A stretch of 63,299 nt of DNA from an uncultured bacterium. GTDB lineage: Bacteria; Cyanobacteriota; Vampirovibrionia; Gastranaerophilales; Gastranaerophilaceae. Numbering within the stretch: the stretch's first letter is position 1; each line of letters opens with the position of its first letter. The position numbers and the translations under genes were made by a program. Positions 61,347 to 63,299 of the stretch are shown here, one piece after another. The stretch covers positions 1-63,299 of the forward strand of contig URPS01000009.1 in NCBI GenBank assembly GCA_900549855.1. The letters run 5' to 3'. The notes beneath the pieces were generated by a model, which searched no databases, was not told the DNA's origin, and worked only from the letters and a program-made list of their open reading frames with translations.

Positions 61347-62643
61347 ATACCTCGATATAATAAAGAACACGCAAACCATAAAAGAAATAGGTAAGATTAC
61401 AGAAATTATCGGACTTACGATTGAATCTGACGGACCAAAATCTTCTATTGGTGATTTGTGCTACATTTACAATAATTATAATGACACTCCTACAATGGCG
61501 GAAGTTGTAGGGTTTAAGCGTGATAAAATATTGCTAATGCCGCTTGCTGCTCCGGATGGAATTCGCCCAGGGGCACTTGTTGTAAATACAGGCGGTGCAA
61601 TGAAAATTGGTGTTGGAAATCAACTTATCGGAAGAGTACTTGACGGGCTTGCACGCCCTATTGATACGCTTGGGGATATTAAATTTACGGAATATCGCTC
61701 TACTCGAGCCGATGCAATAAATCCTCTTAAGCGTAAAAGAATTTCTGAACCCCTTTCTCTGGGCATTCGTTCAATTGACGGTTTTATGACAGTCGGTAAA
61801 GGACAGAGAATGGGTGTTTTTGCAGGTTCCGGTGTTGGTAAAAGTACGACAATCGGTATGATGGCAAAAAATACGACTGCAGATTTGAATGTCATTGCAC
61901 TTATTGGCGAACGTGGACGTGAGGTTAAAGAATTTATTGAAGAAATCTTAGGACCGGAAGGTATGAAACGTTCAATCGTAATTGCAGCGACTTCTGAACA
62001 GCCATCTTTGGTAAAGATAAAAGCAGCTTTTGTTGCAACTTCTATTGCAGAATATTTTCGTGATAAAGGTTTGGATGTTTTGTTTATGCTCGATAGTGTA
62101 ACTCGTATTGCGATGGCACAAAGAGAAGTCGGACTCGCAATTGGCGAACCGCCTGCAACAAGAGGTTATACACCATCAGTGTTTGCGATTATGCCTAAGC
62201 TCATGGAAAGAGCCGGTACAAATGAATTTGGAACGATTACCGGACTGTATACCGTATTGGTAGAAGGTGACGATTTTAATGAGCCGATTTCTGATACAGC
62301 GAGAAGCATTCTGGATGGTCACATAATGCTTTCAAGAGATTTGGCGCACAAGAACCATTATCCTGCTGTGGATGTTTTGCAATCACTGAGCAGGGTTATG
62401 GGGGATGTAACTTTTAAAGAGCATAGAGCAGCTGCGGGTAAAATCAGAAATCTTCTTGCTGTTCACAAAAAGAACGAAGATTTGATTAATATCGGTGCTT
62501 ATGTAAAAGGTTCAGACCCAAGTTGTGATAAGGCAATAGCTCTTATGCCGCAAATCAATGAATTTTTGCTCCAATCTACAGAAGACAAGATTGAATACGA
62601 TACCACAATTAACCAACTGATTGAGCTGGGCAATTTAGCCTAA
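61327..62643 (+). CDS. fliI: flagellar export ATPase FliI
   Basis: 438 aa. Walker A GVFAGSGVGKSTTIG (~160-172), Walker B VLFMLDSVTR and the type III export ATPase block ATSEQPSLVKIKAAFVATSIAEYFRDKG are intact; GLAIGEPPATRGYTPSVF distinguishes it from ATP synthase beta. It energises flagellar protein export. Start at the ATG at 61327 inside fliH. Its stop overlaps the convergent next gene by 4 bases. No fliJ or fliK adjoins. Confidence 0.95.
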   Translation: MEWNKNKYLDIIKNTQTIKEIGKITEIIGLTIESDGPKSSIGDLCYIYNNYNDTPTMAEVVGFKRDKILLMPLAAPDGIRPGALVVNTGGAMKIGVGNQLIGRVLDGLARPIDTLGDIKFTEYRSTRADAINPLKRKRISEPLSLGIRSIDGFMTVGKGQRMGVFAGSGVGKSTTIGMMAKNTTADLNVIALIGERGREVKEFIEEILGPEGMKRSIVIAATSEQPSLVKIKAAFVATSIAEYFRDKGLDVLFMLDSVTRIAMAQREVGLAIGEPPATRGYTPSVFAIMPKLMERAGTNEFGTITGLYTVLVEGDDFNEPISDTARSILDGHIMLSRDLAHKNHYPAVDVLQSLSRVMGDVTFKEHRAAAGKIRNLLAVHKKNEDLINIGAYVKGSDPSCDKAIALMPQINEFLLQSTEDKIEYDTTINQLIELGNLA

Positions 62644-63065
62644 AAAACTTTGTAAGAGCAGCTACTCAATGAACTAACCGGATTTGATGTTATAACAGAA
62701 CTTCTGCTGTATGCATTATAAGCATTTTGCATTATAACAGCTTCTTCTGTTGAATACCCTTGTTTTAAGGAATCTCGCAGAATAGAGTTTGATGAAATTT
62801 TTGAGGCTGAAAAATTTGTAACTTCGGCTTGTGGAGTACTTTCAGTATTTAAACCAACTTCATAAGAACCTTGTTCCATGTCTACAACTTGGGCTTGAGG
62901 CTTACTTTTGAAATAAGCACGACTATATACTTCTGACTCGTCAATATTTTCTGTATTGTCAAGAGATGTGTGTGCGTTTATTGTAATTTTAGGTGGCTTA
63001 AACGGCGAAGTTAACTGTCCATAAACCGTATCAGGCGAATAAGGAGCTAATGACTCTATACTCAT
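62640..63065 (-). CDS. hypothetical Ser/Asn-rich protein, 141 aa
   Basis: No family recognised; probably disordered, with repeated Ser-rich stretches and a C-terminal CSYKVF. The ATG has AAGGAAAAA upstream. It converges on fliI. No evidence links it to flagella other than position. Confidence 0.5.
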   Translation of the reverse strand: MSIESLAPYSPDTVYGQLTSPFKPPKITINAHTSLDNTENIDESEVYSRAYFKSKPQAQVVDMEQGSYEVGLNTESTPQAEVTNFSASKISSNSILRDSLKQGYSTEEAVIMQNAYNAYSRSSVITSNPVSSLSSCSYKVF

Positions 63066-63175
63066 TTATTTTTCCTTAGGATTAATATACTTATATACAC
63101 TTATTATAAAACATGTTGTATAAGTTCTAAACCCTGCATTTGCATGAAGTTTACAAAAATACATATTGGATAATT

Positions 63176-63219
63176 GTGGAAGTTGAAAGTTATTTTAAAA
63201 TAGTTAGTAGTTGTAACTA
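63176..63219 (+). repeat. repeat module M1, last copy
   Basis: GTGGAAGTTGAAAGTT...TTAAAATAGTTAGTAGTTGTAACTA. Directly joined to the M2 repeat copy, in the same order as the reversed pair at 31333-31430. Confidence 0.7.
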
Positions 63220-63220
63220 T

Positions 63221-63299
63221 AAGTATGGCGTGTTCCCTCTCCATGGGGGAGGTACAGACTTTTCTAAAACTTAATTCTCGCCCGCAACATCCATTGAGC
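63221..63299 (+). repeat. M2 repeat, 79 bases, copy 2 (runs to window end)
   Basis: Same start, hairpin and CATCCATTGAGC end as 49920-49998, with 5 differences over 79 bases. Continues beyond the window. Confidence 0.85.

Noticed and set aside
1..63299. Prophage, integrative element or biosynthetic cluster
   Set aside because: No integrase, terminase, capsid, transposase, NRPS/PKS or precursor-peptide genes were seen; housekeeping genes are spread throughout.

Overview
The window looks like chromosome of a non-photosynthetic cyanobacterial relative, most likely a gut-type Vampirovibrionia/Melainabacteria member (order Gastranaerophilales). This is inferred from low GC, A/T-rich codon use, an Omp85/BamA with three POTRA repeats, a Gram-negative envelope gene set, a flagellar operon, and many lineage-specific small proteins. 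No rRNA, tRNA, CRISPR array, prophage or IS transposase was recognised. Taxonomy was not tested by any search.

Layout. 1-5.1 kb: the end of an L-asparaginase II-like gene, small hypotheticals, a secreted metallophosphoesterase-like protein and a lipoprotein. 5.1-13.5 kb: mutS, a coiled-coil protein, rpe, an OppD-type ATPase, a TolC-like protein, a radical SAM protein and maf. 13.5-22 kb: a lineage-type membrane protein, pnuC, a SEC-C protein, an Fmt-like formyltransferase overlapping ribF, proS and rplI. 22-31 kb: a MetE/UroD-like barrel, a possible FliK-like protein, a dikinase resembling the C-terminal half of plant glucan, water dikinase, ftsZ, bamA and skp. 31-48 kb: prmA, two giant AsmA-like proteins, a secreted HExxH protein, two MalG-type permeases, a zeta-toxin-like kinase, malQ and a possible CNF1/CheD-fold deamidase. 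48-57.8 kb: two plsC acyltransferases, a degenerate alarmone-synthetase-like protein convergent with a full Rel/SpoT, a possible nuclease-fold protein, a family 4 uracil-DNA glycosylase, an acyl-CoA synthetase and nrdG. 57.9-63 kb: fliF-fliG-fliH-fliI.

Themes. (i) Envelope building: BamA, Skp, two AsmA-like proteins, two PlsC, TolC. (ii) Alpha-glucan metabolism: MalQ, the dikinase-like protein and two MalG permeases. (iii) Motility: FliFGHI and perhaps a FliK-like protein. (iv) Stringent response: Rel plus its degenerate relative.

The most unusual signals are: a short motif near the N terminus, roughly (I/V/N)-x-F-(K/Q/R)-(A/S/G), shared by otherwise unrelated proteins without signal peptides, including the MalQ, the dikinase-like and the alarmone-synthetase-like proteins; a set of genes whose -10 hexamer lies 6-7 bases from the ATG, implying leaderless mRNAs; and a modular family of intergenic repeats assembled in different combinations.
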